From positions 7,006,001-7,070,000 of the forward strand of contig OY720099.1 in the NCBI GenBank assembly GCA_963082875.1: DNA of 64,000 nucleotides, written 5' to 3'. The DNA comes from Corella eumyota. Lineage: Eukaryota; Chordata; Ascidiacea; Phlebobranchia; Corellidae. The notes below the pieces were generated by a model. It did no database searches and was not told where the DNA came from. It saw nothing but the letters and a program-made list of their open reading frames with translations. A program made the position numbers and the translations under genes. Position 1 is the first letter of the stretch, and the number at the start of each line of letters is the position of its first letter. Shown here in pieces: positions 10,811 through 24,385 of this stretch.

Positions 10811-12033
10811 ATGGACGACAAATTCGCTTTTCATGAGCAATCGAGTTCAAACGATAATTGGAATGTAGATGGGAAACTACTTGATACACCCAAGGGTAAA
10901 TTTTTTGGTTGTTATCTTAATTTAAACTATAAATAATGTTTTAAAATGTGTAGGTTAATTTTAATTTATAAGTAAATTTTTTTTTTACATCTATTTATCC
11001 TCGATGTGGGACCAACTTTACAACCTAAACATAGTGTAACATCAGTTACCCTAATTAACTGTTGACTCAGCAAAAGTTTATAGTGCGTTATTATTTAAGG
11101 GCACCACAGCATAAGGGGAGAGCAGTAGGGATCGAACCTATGACCTCATGTTGTGAACCCAAGGGTTCTGACTATTACACTGCTGATCATTCTAACTTAT
11201 ATTAATTTGTACTAACAGATGCAGCAACATTGGATCTTGATGGAGACACCCACACATTTACTAAATTCCCTGACTCTGCTATAGATGTTGAAGAAGAGGA
11301 TACAGAAGACACCTCACAACTTCTTAATGATCCCAACAAGCATCCAGTGTGGAGTTTTGCTTACTACCAAGCTCTTTTTAATGTTGACACATCAACCGTT
11401 GCTAAGCGAATTAAAGGCTCAATGATACCTTTACCAAGCAGTAATTTCAACAAATCTTACATTGGTGGAAGGCCTGATATGTATGGCCCAGTTTGGATCT
11501 GTGCAACCCTTGTGCTTGTTATAGGGGTGTGTGGCAATCTAACAACACTATTTAACCACTTAGGGGAGGAGAATTATCATTACACCCCACAATTTGAACG
11601 TTTAACCATCGCCGGGATCATAGTGTACAGTTATGCTTTTGTAGTGCCATTGTTAATTAAAGCCTTGTTCTGGTGGAGGCAAAGTACAGCCGGATTTTCT
11701 GTCACAGATATAATTTGTACTTACGGTTACTCGCTATTCGTATTTATTCCAGCAGCTGTACTTTTGTTGGTGCCATTTAATATATTTGATTGGATTGTAA
11801 TTACACTTGCAGCAGTTCTATCAGGCTCTGTAATTGCCTTTAGTTTATGGCCAGCGTTACGAGACGACAGTAAAAAAATTGGTTTTATCATTATGATCGG
11901 ATTATTTTTTTTACACATTGTTATGTCAGTTACTATTAAACTTTTGTTTTTTACCCCAATTTCAATAATGACTGTTAATAACTCGACAATAAAAATAACT
12001 AAATCTTTAACGACAGTAACCAGTACCACTTAA
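10811..12033 (+). CDS. Yip1-domain membrane protein YIPF1/YIPF2
   Basis: Two exons (10811-10895 and 11219-12033) give 299 aa, close to the roughly 306-316 aa of human YIPF1 and YIPF2. The N-terminal third is acidic and cytosolic. The hallmark FAYYQALFNVDTSTVAKRIK corresponds to [20 protein letters not shown] in YIPF2. Then RPDMYGPVWICATLVLVIGV starts TM1, YTPQFERLTIAGIIVYSYAF starts TM2, and YGYSLFVFIPAAVLLLVPFN lies in TM3. Five hydrophobic segments are visible in total. Family members are Golgi and ER-to-Golgi trafficking proteins. The single intron carries a SINE. Polyadenylation is likely near the AATAAA at about 12190. It converges with MFF. I cannot separate YIPF1 from YIPF2; a pre-duplication ancestor is likely. 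Confidence 0.92.
10990..11188 (-). mobile_element. tRNA-derived SINE, copy 4
   Basis: Reversed copy with an internal deletion. The tail (TTTATCCTCGATGTGGGA) is at the left and the head (GTAGGGATCGAACCTATGAC) at the right. It fills most of the single YIPF1/2 intron and ends about 30 bp before the acceptor. Confidence 0.8.
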
Positions 12034-12505
12034 AAGAAAAAACAATATTAAATTTTTTAAAGCATTGTATTGCATTTTTGGGCAGTAAACTTTTACATAT
12101 AAAGCTGCAAAGTTAATATATTTATCATGTTGGTGTATATATATATAGCTTATATATAGACTTGTTAATTGTAATTATGTCTTTAGTTTTAATAAAGTTA
12201 AAGTTCTATCCGAATTTTTGTTGAAAAGTTATTTAAAATTGTGAGATAACACAGTGTTACTAAAGACAAATTTTTGTTTAAATATAATCCATATATACCA
12301 TATATAGATAAATTAAGCCAATTGTTTGTAAATTTATCAAATGTGTTTCCTGTTTTAAGAAAATCAATAACAGCATAACTGCCTGGTTTACACACATAAC
12401 AATACATTGAAGGTTTACAATTAATTTAAACTCTCACCAAGCTTAAATCGACAATAATAGGAATAATTTCAAAGTGTTTTAGTATGGAATAAAAACTGTT
12501 TCGAA
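12034..12505. other. Convergent intergenic region between YIPF1/2 and MFF
   Basis: 472 bp of AT-rich 3' UTR sequence. AATAAA on the + strand at about 12190 probably ends YIPF1/2. Nothing else is recognised. Confidence 0.5.
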
Positions 12506-14825
12506 TTAATAAATTCGCCTGTGGTTGTATAGAAACCAACCATTTATCAACCAAAACGCGACGGTTATTCCGTAAATACAATAATCTCGTTTCTGTTTCT
12601 GTTTTTCTTCCTGCTGGGTTTCCAGGACTGAAATGCGGCGATGCATTTTAAAAAGCTAAAAATTCATGAAAAATCTTTAATTCAAACTGCCAAAAATTCC
12701 CCTTACATGAAAAACATTAGTAAACACTTTTTTTAGGAATTTTGAAATTTTGTACAAACCTGTTTTCTCATAAGTGATACATCTTCCATATCTTCACCTG
12801 AAGATTGGTCTGTTAGGGCATACCTAAAAAAAAATAATTTAAGCATTCTGTTTGAGAGATTAAGTATATGAATAAGCAAAATAACATTAAAGCATAAGCA
12901 TACAACATTAAATAATGACTGTATATACCAACATCTAAAACACTTCCTTTCTCTGCTAACATTGTAATGCAACTGAATCAAAAATAACAACATATAGTAA
13001 AGCGTAGTAAAATTCTGAGTTGAGTAGCCTATAGAAATTTACACCAAAAATAAAGTTTCTTCCAAAATAATAAGGTAAGCCACAACTAAAATATCTAACT
13101 TGCAAGACTGCACATAAACAAATTGCCCTTTACAACATAGCATCATTCTTCACAGCAATACAAACAAGCCTTTTTGCATTTATCACCTAGATAAATCACT
13201 ACAATCAGACACAGTCGAATTCATGCTTTGTCGCATTTCACGATACAGCGCAACTGCGTCTTTCTGACGGTGTTCAGTAGGTTCTAACCCATTTTCGCTT
13301 TCCGAATCAGTAAGTTCTTCTTCTGGCACATAATTCAGTTTCACCAAAACTTTTTGACAAATATTTTGGCCCTCACGTTGAAGATTTTGAAGCACAGAAT
13401 CACTGGATTTTTCAGGTGCGTCGTAATCCAAAACACGACGTTCGTGTAGCACTGATTTGCTTAGATCTAATTCGATCGGTCGTTTACTTTGATTTGTGCT
13501 ATCCAAATGTAAATTGTTCAGTTCTTTATTCTCTAAGTTAGTGTTTAGTCCCTCCATTTTACAACAACTTATTAAATTATTATTTACTTTACTGCCAATA
13601 GAACTATTTTTAAACCAATACACTTAACTTTTAATTTAAATAAACATTACTATATTTCATATTTTACTTAATGTTTAGACCAGAAGCTGACAATGTTAAG
13701 TAATTGATATTTAAGTATTAAACAAATTAACTATGTAACTAAGCAATAATAGCATAGTCAAATATGTACCCCTACGTAATACTACATCACTAACAATCAT
13801 CATAATAAATAAAAAAGATTTAGATCATAAAATATTTAAGTCATTTCCTTTACACAGGAAACAACAGTTACCTCAAAATACAAATCAACAACAGAAATTA
13901 CAATAAAAATTATAAACAAATTACCGATTTTTTGTTCGTGATTCTTCAACGTTATCCGAACTTTGATTTACCTTAAATAAATAATTTAAAATTTTAATAG
14001 AAACTACTATAAAAACCTAAATTTCTTGGAAAAAAAATTTATCTTACTACATCAAGTGTGTCAAGATTTCGTTCCTGCAAAGTTAGGACCCTCGGTGGAG
14101 TTTGTAGGGCAACAGGGGGGTTTGTTGACCCATAGTTGGGGTTAAATGAAGGGGTGGGTAATCTGGTTTCACCCTGGCTATACTCGGCCCCTTTTTCACC
14201 CACTATACATTAAAAACGAGATAAAGTTGTTTTTTTTTATACTGGCAGCATGGTGAAAACATTTGACTTTACCCTGACTGCCTGAAGCTCCTTTGTTCAA
14301 TTCCCACTGCTTCCATGCTGTAGTGCCCTTGAGTAAAGCACTATACATGGTATGAACTTCTGCTGAGCCAACACTTAATAAGCAGCTTTAAGCCAATACT
14401 TAACCTGTTAATCAGCATTATCGAGCAATAATAATCAATATTATCCCAAACTGCCAATGGCACCTCGAGACTGGGTATATGATGTTACCACATGATTAGG
14501 TCATAAAGACAATCCTCCTATATCGAGGATAAAGATATATAAAATAAATTTTTTCAAATGGAAAATGTATAATACCTGATACGATAATTCTTTCCGGGAC
14601 TTCCATTGCTAGCGCTGGGTTGGCATGACTGTAATTTTGTTGATAAAACTCGTTGGGTTCCCCGTAATTATGATCATAAGTTCCCTGATTTTTTGCTGCA
14701 ACTTTTATCGTACCTGGAACCCTCATTTTTTGGTTTATATCTTCGGTATAACGGCCGTCGTAAGCAAGTTTTTGCAGAACAGAAGGATCTATTTCTGCAT
14801 CTGAATTTGGCATTGGCGATGCCAT
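12506..14825 (-). CDS. MFF: Mitochondrial fission factor
   Basis: Six exons: 14576-14825, 14048-14202, 13925-13971, about 13187-13603, 12760-12823 and 12506-12655. Total is about 360 aa. Three family blocks are visible. Exon 1 has YTEDINQKMRVPGTIKVA and MEVPERIIVSG, matching human YTEGISQRMRVPEKLKVA and MQVPERIVVAG. Exon 2 has LQTPPRVLTLQERNLDTLDV, matching LKTPPRVLTLSERPLDFLDL. The last two exons give a short coiled coil (LMRKQLFKMHRRISVLETQQ) and a C-terminal tail anchor (YGITVAFWLINGWFLY) with basic residues after it, matching YSITVAFWLLNSWLWFRR. Known MFF is a tail-anchored outer-membrane and peroxisome receptor for the dynamin-like GTPase Drp1. The acceptor of exon 4 is uncertain; several AGs in the same frame would work. 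Confidence 0.93.
14244..14545 (+). mobile_element. tRNA-derived SINE, copy 5, full length
   Basis: Forward copy running from GGCAGCATGGTG through the B-box-like GTTCAATTCCCACTGC to the tail CTATATCGAGGATAAAGAT. It lies in the first intron of MFF and is one of the most complete copies in the window. Confidence 0.88.
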
Positions 14826-15212
14826 AGTGTAATTTAAATATTTCTATTTGTTTTAAAAGTAATTAGTGTCTAAATTTAAAAAAATTTCAAGACACAGCCT
14901 TTTTGTTTATTTACATTTAAAAATGACTTTCAAATTTGTTTAAACCGCATCGATAGAGTCTGAAATACGTCATGCGAAACTATACACAGTGGGGTCCTTA
15001 AACGCGTCATAGATTGTTTTTTAGTTTATCCCCGCATTAAGGTAAAGAGAAGAATCTCAATTTTTACGTAAAAAATTAAAATAACCCAACAATTTTAACA
15101 AAAGGAACGTAAATATATAAAAATAACTTCACACACAACATAATTTTTTAAAACAAACTACATATTATAAACACATAATTTTATTTTAACAATAAAAATA
15201 AAAGAATAAAAA
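14826..15212. promoter_or_regulatory. MFF upstream and COX15 downstream region
   Basis: 387 bp between two co-oriented minus-strand genes. It must hold the MFF promoter and 5' UTR and the COX15 3' UTR. No specific motif is recognised. Confidence 0.45.
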
Positions 15213-18200
15213 TTATTTTGGAATTCTTTTTAATTCATGTGAAAGCCAAATAGCTAAAGAAAGTAAAATTAAAGAACCAGACTGATGTGTTGCTGCAGTA
15301 GCAGTTGGTACATAAGTTAAAAGTGTAGTTATTCCTAAAGCAACCTGTAGAAAAAGTAACACTTAACAAGATGTTTTCTTTAACGAAAAATATATCTTTT
15401 TTAAATATTTTTTTTTTTGCTACCTGTATAACACCCATAATCATCATGCAATTAGAAGCAAGTATAGCTCTACTATGTAAACCTTTTGTTTTCTTTGCAA
15501 ACCACCAAGTTGTTGTGACCATGGCTAGTGATAAATGACCCTTTAGTATAAAAATAATTCATTATTAAGGCCTTAACATTTTTAATTATCTTTAACGACT
15601 ATTTATTGTTTATTGCTAAAAAAACTAAAAAAAAAAAAGGTAATTTAAAAAAAACAAATTTTGTACAGTTAAAAAGTATTTTTCACTAAATATTATAATA
15701 CATATAAATACTCACATAGCTTATTTACTAATACATTAACAAATTTTTTATTACCAATATTCTGTGATCAAATTGAACTGTTGTAGGGTTTTCGAAATAG
15801 TTTTTCCACTTCGGAGAGAAAGATAAAATATCGGGAGGTATCCAATGATCTCCCATTTTCGGGTAGGAATTATAAGTTAAACCAGCATCTAACCCAGCTA
15901 CAAAAGCACCTAAAAATGCAAAAATTTAATAAAAAATTACCATACAAATAATAAGAATTTATTCAAAAATAAATCAACCATTTCTTAATATACAAACACA
16001 TGTGTAAATTAAATTTCATTGCTAATTATTCATTGCAAATTTTCAAAAATGTACTAACGATTTGCCTACCTGACAAAGCTGTTATAAACACCAGACCCTT
16101 AGTACTGTGGGCACACATTCTTAATGACCTCACTGCCATACTTTGTACAATCGGTCGTTCAGGTAATAGATGTGTTAATGCATTATATAAAAGACCGGTG
16201 TATAATAAAAACGCTGAACCTAAATGTCCAGCTAATCTAGAAAAATATAGTCATAAAAAAGTTACAAAAGAATTTACCCATAGATCTAAATTAAGTGTAT
16301 TATAAATTTAGATTAAGAAAAAGTTGTCAAAACAAAAATATTTTGGTCTTACCTGTATTGGCTAACTCTGGGTACTTCATTTTTTTCTTTAAATCTGTCC
16401 TCAAGTCCACTTTTAACCATATACCAGCCATACAATCCCTTTAAAACAAGATTAATTTAATTTAAATAATACAACTCTCTTATTGTTGGTATAAAGTAAA
16501 TTAAAACATAAATAACCTCGAAAACAGAAAAAAATTCTACTTCAAAAAAATTATTAGTGTAAACAAATTTTTGATTGCTAAAAATTCAAAAATAAATTTT
16601 GACTGCAATTTTAAAGTGGGTCAAAACAACAAAATAATTGTTAAGGAAATTATTTGACTACGCATGTAGTATGTTCTATTTATAACAAATGCCATTTGTA
16701 AATTAGTTTACAATAAACAGATACATCTTATAAGATGTATATCTTGATTCTTAAAAAAATATTAAAGGTACACCTTATTAGTAATGCCCAACTTATGGGC
16801 TGCCTTTTTACGTATTTGGCAAGTTACTATTAAATTGCTTGCTTTTTTTTGTATATATTTTTATCCTTGAAGTGGGAAAGTCGAATGCGTGACTAAAACA
16901 TAAAGTAACATTAGTTACTCTGACCAAGTCTCGAGTTAACTTTAGCCATTTGGGATATTATAAATTCTGATTTGCCCTATAATTATGCTGCTAATTAAGT
17001 GCCGGCTAAGCAGGAATTCATACCGTTTATGGCGCTTTACTCAAGGGCGTTACAGCATGAGAGCAGTGGGGATAGATCCCACAACAAACCTATAGTTATT
17101 CGCATACCCCAATCAAAATTTTTTAAATTTTTAAATCATATATTAAACATGTATCGGGCTTAGTTATATATAAATGGCTATTTAATTGAGTACAAAAGCA
17201 ATTTTGTTTACCTGGAACAACAGCAATCCTCCCATTAATCCTGTTTTAATTTTCATTGTTTTATTTAGCCAACCCCTCTGGTAAAAGAAAGCTAGGGGTA
17301 AGAAATAAACCAGTCCTATCATTCTCCCCCACATTCTGTGCCCGTATTCCATATGCCATATTGCTTTAAATTCATTCAACGTCATTTCATGATTTAAGCT
17401 AAGAAAAGTTAAAAATGGATTAAAATTTCAGGATTTGATAAGAGAAACATTTTTCAGCTTACATTTTAAACTCAGGGTATTGTTGATATTTCTCAAATTC
17501 TTTCAACCATTCTTCATGACTTGAGGGTGGTTTCATTCCTTTAATTAAATGCCAATCAACCATAGATAAACCAGACTCAGTCAATCTTGTTACACCACCC
17601 AACACCACAGCACCAAATGTCTAAATTTTAACATTAGCTTATAACCTTATTTAAACAAAAAAAAAACAGAAAAACCAAAATAATCTACAGCAATAAAAAA
17701 TTGTGTTATTTTAAGGGTTAGGGTGGGGGCAATAATTTTTTAACCCCTCTAATAAATGGCTTAGGGTTAATAATAATTACCAAAATTTTGCATGAATACT
17801 GAATGTTTCATTTTACACTATTTTGTTATTGTCGTACAGTTTTTAATTAAGATCAAAATAGACTTACCATGCCACAACAGCCTGCCAGCCACCATCCAAT
17901 TATTTTCTTTTGTCTGAGTGGATTTCCTTTCACTATTGCATCTGTTGTTGTTTTTCGAACTAATATTCTAGGGACGATCTAAAATTTTGACAAAATTTAT
18001 GTTTTATATCATGATTTTGTCATTTTTTGGTTTTAGTGCATCATCAATTTTTGCCAATTGTTTAAAGTTATTTTAAAGTACATTGTTTTGTGTAGCAACT
18101 TTTTTTTTTTAGATTTGTTATCAATGTAACTTTTGTTTATCGGATACATATTTTACCTAACATTGTATTTATTTTTAAATATTTGCTTTTGATTAAATGA

Positions 18201-18462
18201 TAACCCAGATAAGCAGAGTAAAAACAAATATTAAATAATTTTAAACAAATGATGTGAATTTTTACAAATGTAATAACATTGTTTAAAAAATGTTTAGTTA
18301 AAACCTAAATAAAGATAAAAGCCATGCCCACATTTTTGCACTTAAGACTAGTTTATAAATTTTAAAACGTACCTTTATATTTTTAATTGCATCGTGCGAA
18401 AATATAGTAGAATTTTTAAAGTTGCATAATTTTTGTATTGCCCATCTGCATCCGAGAGCCAT
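15213..18462 (-). CDS. COX15: Heme A synthase COX15, mitochondrial
   Basis: Nine coding exons: 18373-18462, 17868-17978, 17463-17620, 17212-17398, 16353-16438, 16070-16236, 15755-15909, 15424-15540 and 15213-15344. They give exactly 400 aa, close to human (410 aa). Diagnostic blocks are [97 protein letters not shown] and [10 protein letters not shown] at the end. The conserved histidines that bind heme in this family are present in these blocks (DWHL, GHRM, FDHRI, ATHQSG). COX15 converts heme O to heme A in the inner mitochondrial membrane for cytochrome c oxidase. The N-terminus ([13 protein letters not shown]) is compatible with a targeting peptide. A donor at 18747-18748 suggests an upstream non-coding exon spliced to the AG near 18536. 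Confidence 0.96.
16855..17090 (-). mobile_element. tRNA-derived SINE, copy 6
   Basis: Reversed copy in a COX15 intron. The tail (TTTTTATCCTTGAAGTGGGA), the middle (CTAAGCAGGAATTCATACCG) and part of the head (GCAGTGGGGATAGATCCC) are visible; the end of the head is decayed. Confidence 0.8.
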
Positions 18463-19416
18463 TATTGCAATTAAATATGACCCACTTCCTACTTTAATAT
18501 TATTGATTCCCTTAATTTCATAAGTGCAAAATCCTATAAAGAGAAATTAATGCAAAAAAGGTTATGTTATTGTAATTACGGGAGTTCAAAGCTAAATTAA
18601 ATTGTTGCTCAATACTAAAAAATATCATGTATATATTGCAGTTATTTTATTGTTATTTATATGACTGTTAAAATGAAACTTTATTTCCTATATTACCGCA
18701 CAACAATTACTAACGTTTTTTATTAAATAACAATTTACTATCTTACCTTGTAGGCTGTTATTAAACTGTAGATGTCCAATTAAAATCTTACTCTTTTGAG
18801 TGTATTACAAATGTTTTACCTATTTTTAAACCGATTAACAACAAATTTATCTACTAACAGAAGAATTTTATTAACGTTTAAGCGAAATGTGAAAATAGAA
18901 ATGATAAAATTCGCCTACTTAATACAATTTGTAAATAAGTTCCTAATCTGTTTTTTGCTACCAATGCTGTAGCTTAATCAAAAAAAAAAACAATAAAATA
19001 TACAGTTCACAAAAAAATGTAATTCATAACTTTATATGCAGACCAAAATAGAGAAAAATACGTTTCGAAATTCCAATTAAAACATGAGTTAATATTAGTC
19101 TTATCTCACATAGAGTGTATGGATATCACTATAACCTATTATATTAATATACATAACATTTATAAAGTAATTTTTTCATGCAGAATAATTTATGTTGTGA
19201 TCTTAAAGAATAGGAACAGTATTTACATTTTCAATAATAGAAACTGAACTGTACATAAGATTATGTTAAAAAATGTTACTGCACCATACAAATGAGATGA
19301 ATTCAACAGCAAATAGCAGCTCATGATATTATTACCTAGATGCTACATGTTTTCATTTATATAATGTCAGTTTTTTTGTCGGTGATTTGGTATATAATAT
19401 AGGGTGAGATAAAAGT
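18463..19416. promoter_or_regulatory. COX15 5' region and PP1 3' region
   Basis: About 950 bp between two minus-strand genes. On the minus strand an AG at about 18536 and a good donor (CAAG then GTAAGATAG) near 18747 mark a likely non-coding COX15 first exon. The right half is probably PP1 3' UTR. No repeat is recognised. Confidence 0.45.
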
Positions 19417-21512
<2,096 letters not shown>

Positions 21513-22268
21513 ATGAAAGCGTTTCATAAAAGAATATTAGCCTGGACTGTAGCGGTGCCGTTAACATATAGTATGGTGGTGCAAACACATTCAATATACC
21601 ACATGCATTTTGGAAAAACACGAAATTTTAAGGAGAGTACATGGTTTTTAAATTTATCAGAAACCGAAAAAGAAAACGTCACGCAAAGACGTAAACCAAT
21701 GGTGGATAATTTAAAGGGACTCTACGAAATGAAAGACACAAAATTAAATTCATATTTTTCCGATAATGTAAAATATGACGACGTTTTTTTAAGATGTTAT
21801 AACAAAAATGAATTGGAGACTTGTTTTGGCCTTATGCCGAAATCGATTAAATCACAAGTTACTAATAAATTTGACATATCACATTATGAGAATTTTATTC
21901 TAGTAGAAAGTGAGCGATCTGTTTTGTTAAGGCAATACGAAATTTCAGAAGAAGTTAAGAGTTGTCTTAATTTGACATTGTCAAAGGAAAACGACAAAGA
22001 AGTTGTAACGCACATTTTCGACAAATACAACGGTTTTGAAATTTTGGGACCAGAAATTAATCGATACACTGGTCACCTTGCCAGGTTCTTTCGTAGACTA
22101 AGAACACTGTACAGTATTAATTTGCTTACAAAGACTAAATCTGCCTCTGTTTATGATGATATTGAAAATTCAATTCGAGGTATTTTTAAAGAAGAGCCAC
22201 CTCATTCAGATGAAATGTTATTAGAACAACCTGTTGCTAATTTTAATACAAGGGGGAATAATGAATAA
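21513..22268 (+). CDS. Unrecognised single-exon protein with N-terminal membrane segment, possibly NTF2/SnoaL-like
   Basis: Intronless frame of 251 aa that I do not recognise as a named protein. Residues about 9-24 (AWTVAVPLTYSMVV) form a short hydrophobic segment after a basic start, which could be a signal anchor or a mitochondrial presequence. The middle (YDDVFLRCYNKNELETCFGL) followed by YEISEEVKSCLNLTL and VVTHIFDKYNGFEILG has the look of a SnoaL/NTF2-like fold, in which an element is followed by a strand ending in a D-x-W/Y-x-G motif. After this comes RYTGHLARFFRRLRTLYSIN and a polar tail. The fold is a weak inference. It lies 118 bp upstream of the MPP start on the same strand, and an AATAAA overlaps its own stop region (22264-22269). 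Confidence 0.75.
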   Translation: MKAFHKRILAWTVAVPLTYSMVVQTHSIYHMHFGKTRNFKESTWFLNLSETEKENVTQRRKPMVDNLKGLYEMKDTKLNSYFSDNVKYDDVFLRCYNKNELETCFGLMPKSIKSQVTNKFDISHYENFILVESERSVLLRQYEISEEVKSCLNLTLSKENDKEVVTHIFDKYNGFEILGPEINRYTGHLARFFRRLRTLYSINLLTKTKSASVYDDIENSIRGIFKEEPPHSDEMLLEQPVANFNTRGNNE

Positions 22269-22337
22269 ATTCTAATTAATTTAAGTTGTTCGTATGTATA
22301 CCACGATTTCTATTAAATGTTTGTATTTTTTGTTTTT

Positions 22338-22340
22338 TAG
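22338..22340 (+). other. Probable (trans-)splice acceptor between the two operon-like genes
   Basis: TATTTTTTGTTTTTTAG ends at 22340, 72 bp after the stop of the upstream gene and 47 bp before the ATG at 22387. This spacing fits Ciona operons, in which the downstream gene receives a spliced leader. Confidence 0.45.
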
Positions 22341-22386
22341 ATTTAGAATTTTGATTAACTTATTTAACTATGTAAATAAACTAAAA

Positions 22387-23889
22387 ATGCCACAACGAGA
22401 AGGTTCTGAAATTGCTATTTCATCCGTTTTAAACGGTCTTAACGATGTTGAAAAATTTCCAAAAAAAGATGCAATGTTTTTAAAAGTCCTAATGGAAAAT
22501 CCTGTTATTCAATCACTTGCCAAAGCACAAGAAATGTTGGAAAATAAAAACGGACGCCCAGTAACAGAAAATGCATGCGACATTGTCACGCAGATATACC
22601 ATGACAACGAAGATTCAACAAATCCATCTGTACAGGAACTTATCAGTATTTTAAAACAAAATCATCATGTACAAAGCCTACTTTTTGCTCATGACTCAAT
22701 AGCAGAACTCAGACCCGATCCTCATAAAAAATCAATAAATGAACTTGCCAACTACGATTGGAAAAATCCAATTCGACTGGTTGGTTTATCCAAAAAGCCC
22801 GGTGAAAACTTAGGCATTACAGTTGGTGTTAAAGATGGTAAACTAGTTGTTATGAGAGTTCTACATGGAAGTTTAATACATAAACAAGGATTACTTAATG
22901 TAGGCGATGTTATCCTTGAGATAGATGGTAAGCATATCAAAGGGGATCCAAATATTGCATATGAGTGTTTAAAGAAATCGTCATCAACCAGGATTTTATT
23001 TAAAGTGGTGCCTAGCTATACAAAGAACAGTGAAGGAGGCGGGATTTTCTTGAAATGTAATTTCGATTTTAAACCGGAAAGTGATTTGCAAATTCCTTCT
23101 TCAGAAGCTGGGTTAGCATTTTCGAAAAACGAAATTTTAAAAGTTGTAAGCCAGGCGGGTGTGTTGTGGTGGCAAGCCCAGAGGGTGGATAAGAATGGAA
23201 ATGGTTTCGGTCGAGCAGGTTTAATCCCAAGTCTTCAATTTCAAGAAAAAAGAATCCTAGAAAAACATAAATCGGCCAAAACAAAAGCGACAAGAAAAAT
23301 TTACAAGCTAAGTGAGTTCGCATCTTTTGATTGCAGTGATTTTCCTCTGTATGAAGAAATGACGTTTATGCCACCATTTACACGAAAAGTTGTTACATTA
23401 TTGTCACACGATGGGGCTGCAGCTCATGCAGTTAAAATCAAACTTTTTCAACTTTTTTCCGATTACTACAAGCTACCAGTGACCCACACTACAAATCAGT
23501 TATCACAGAAGGACGGATATCAGTTTGTAGAAAAAGCCAAAATCATATCTGACATAAAGTCAAACAAGTATTTTGAGTACGCAGAATACAAAGACAACTT
23601 GTATGGTACCAAGTTTGAATCCATTCGAAATGTTATGAAGTCCGATAAAATATGCGTAAAGGACACGACTTCAACTAACCTCAAGTTTCTTATGAATTCA
23701 GAGTTTATGCCTTACGTTATATACCTTGATGAGGACAGCCAAGGAAAGGCTAACAAGGATAGGTATATGCATTCAATTGACAAAGTATTGCCACATTATT
23801 CTGCCGAGGAATCTGCAAAATTGATTCACGAAATTATGCAAAATTTAAAAGTTTCACAACAGTGGATTCGACTTAAATGGTTGTTTTAA
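22387..23889 (+). CDS. MAGUK p55 family protein, MPP2/MPP6 (PALS2)-like
   Basis: Intronless 500-aa frame from the ATG at 22387 (MPQREG); an open extension to 22294 is probably 5' leader because a splice acceptor at 22340 falls within it. Domain order is typical of p55 MAGUKs. L27-type helices lie at about 12-110 (MFLKVLMENPVIQSLAKAQE). The PDZ domain is at about 129-208 (GENLGITVGVKDGKLVVMRV). The SH3 domain is at about 219-285 (WWQAQRV, AGLIPS). A guanylate-kinase-like domain runs from about 338 to the end (LYEEMTFMPPFTRKVVTLLS; EYKDNLYGT; EFMPYVIYL). The usual P-loop position reads SHDGAAAHAVK, so nucleotide binding is unlikely, as in other MAGUKs. The C-terminus SQQWIRLKWLF matches EPQWVPISWVY of PALS2. 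These proteins scaffold cell-polarity and junction complexes under the membrane. Confidence 0.92.
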   Translation: MPQREGSEIAISSVLNGLNDVEKFPKKDAMFLKVLMENPVIQSLAKAQEMLENKNGRPVTENACDIVTQIYHDNEDSTNPSVQELISILKQNHHVQSLLFAHDSIAELRPDPHKKSINELANYDWKNPIRLVGLSKKPGENLGITVGVKDGKLVVMRVLHGSLIHKQGLLNVGDVILEIDGKHIKGDPNIAYECLKKSSSTRILFKVVPSYTKNSEGGGIFLKCNFDFKPESDLQIPSSEAGLAFSKNEILKVVSQAGVLWWQAQRVDKNGNGFGRAGLIPSLQFQEKRILEKHKSAKTKATRKIYKLSEFASFDCSDFPLYEEMTFMPPFTRKVVTLLSHDGAAAHAVKIKLFQLFSDYYKLPVTHTTNQLSQKDGYQFVEKAKIISDIKSNKYFEYAEYKDNLYGTKFESIRNVMKSDKICVKDTTSTNLKFLMNSEFMPYVIYLDEDSQGKANKDRYMHSIDKVLPHYSAEESAKLIHEIMQNLKVSQQWIRLKWLF

Positions 23890-24385
23890 AAACTATAAAT
23901 ATACAAAATAAGTTATATTGCATAAAATAAGATTGATCTTTTTATTTTATATTGCGATCAAATATTTTAACCACATCCTCAAGTATTTTAAAGCATAATT
24001 ATTTTCTTAAACCAGCAAATTATTTATTTAATTATATTGGAATTCGGTACGCTTTAAGTCTTTTTGATTTTTTGTAAATATTTTAATTCAAGGTTTAGGG
24101 GCTTTTATTTCACATTTCTTTTGTAGTTTTCTGTATATTTTTAAAGTTATTGTTCAATAAGTTCTGTTTGTAATATTTTTTCCTGGAAAAAATGTGTGTT
24201 TTTATAATCAATTATTTTTTTTTTAAATATCAATTTTTCTTTAGTGAACAATTGTAATGCAAATTATTTAGCATTGTGTTGTGTGTTAAAACTGCAATAT
24301 AGCTTTTGTTTTTTCCTATAAAAATCATCATCAATTACACTATTCATAACTATCATGCAATAAATTCTAAATTTTGTTGTATTAG
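23890..24385. other. Gap between MPP-like gene and EOGT copy A
   Basis: About 500 bp of AT-rich DNA holding the MPP 3' UTR and the promoter of the first EOGT copy. Nothing specific is recognised. Confidence 0.4.

Noticed and set aside
11727-12029. 100-codon minus-strand open frame
   Set aside because: It lies antisense to the transmembrane part of YIPF1/2. It is hydrophobic only because it mirrors the coding strand.
22294-22386. N-terminal extension of the MPP-like protein
   Set aside because: The extension is hydrophobic, unlike the family, and spans a strong splice acceptor at 22340. The ATG at 22387 gives the expected p55 start.
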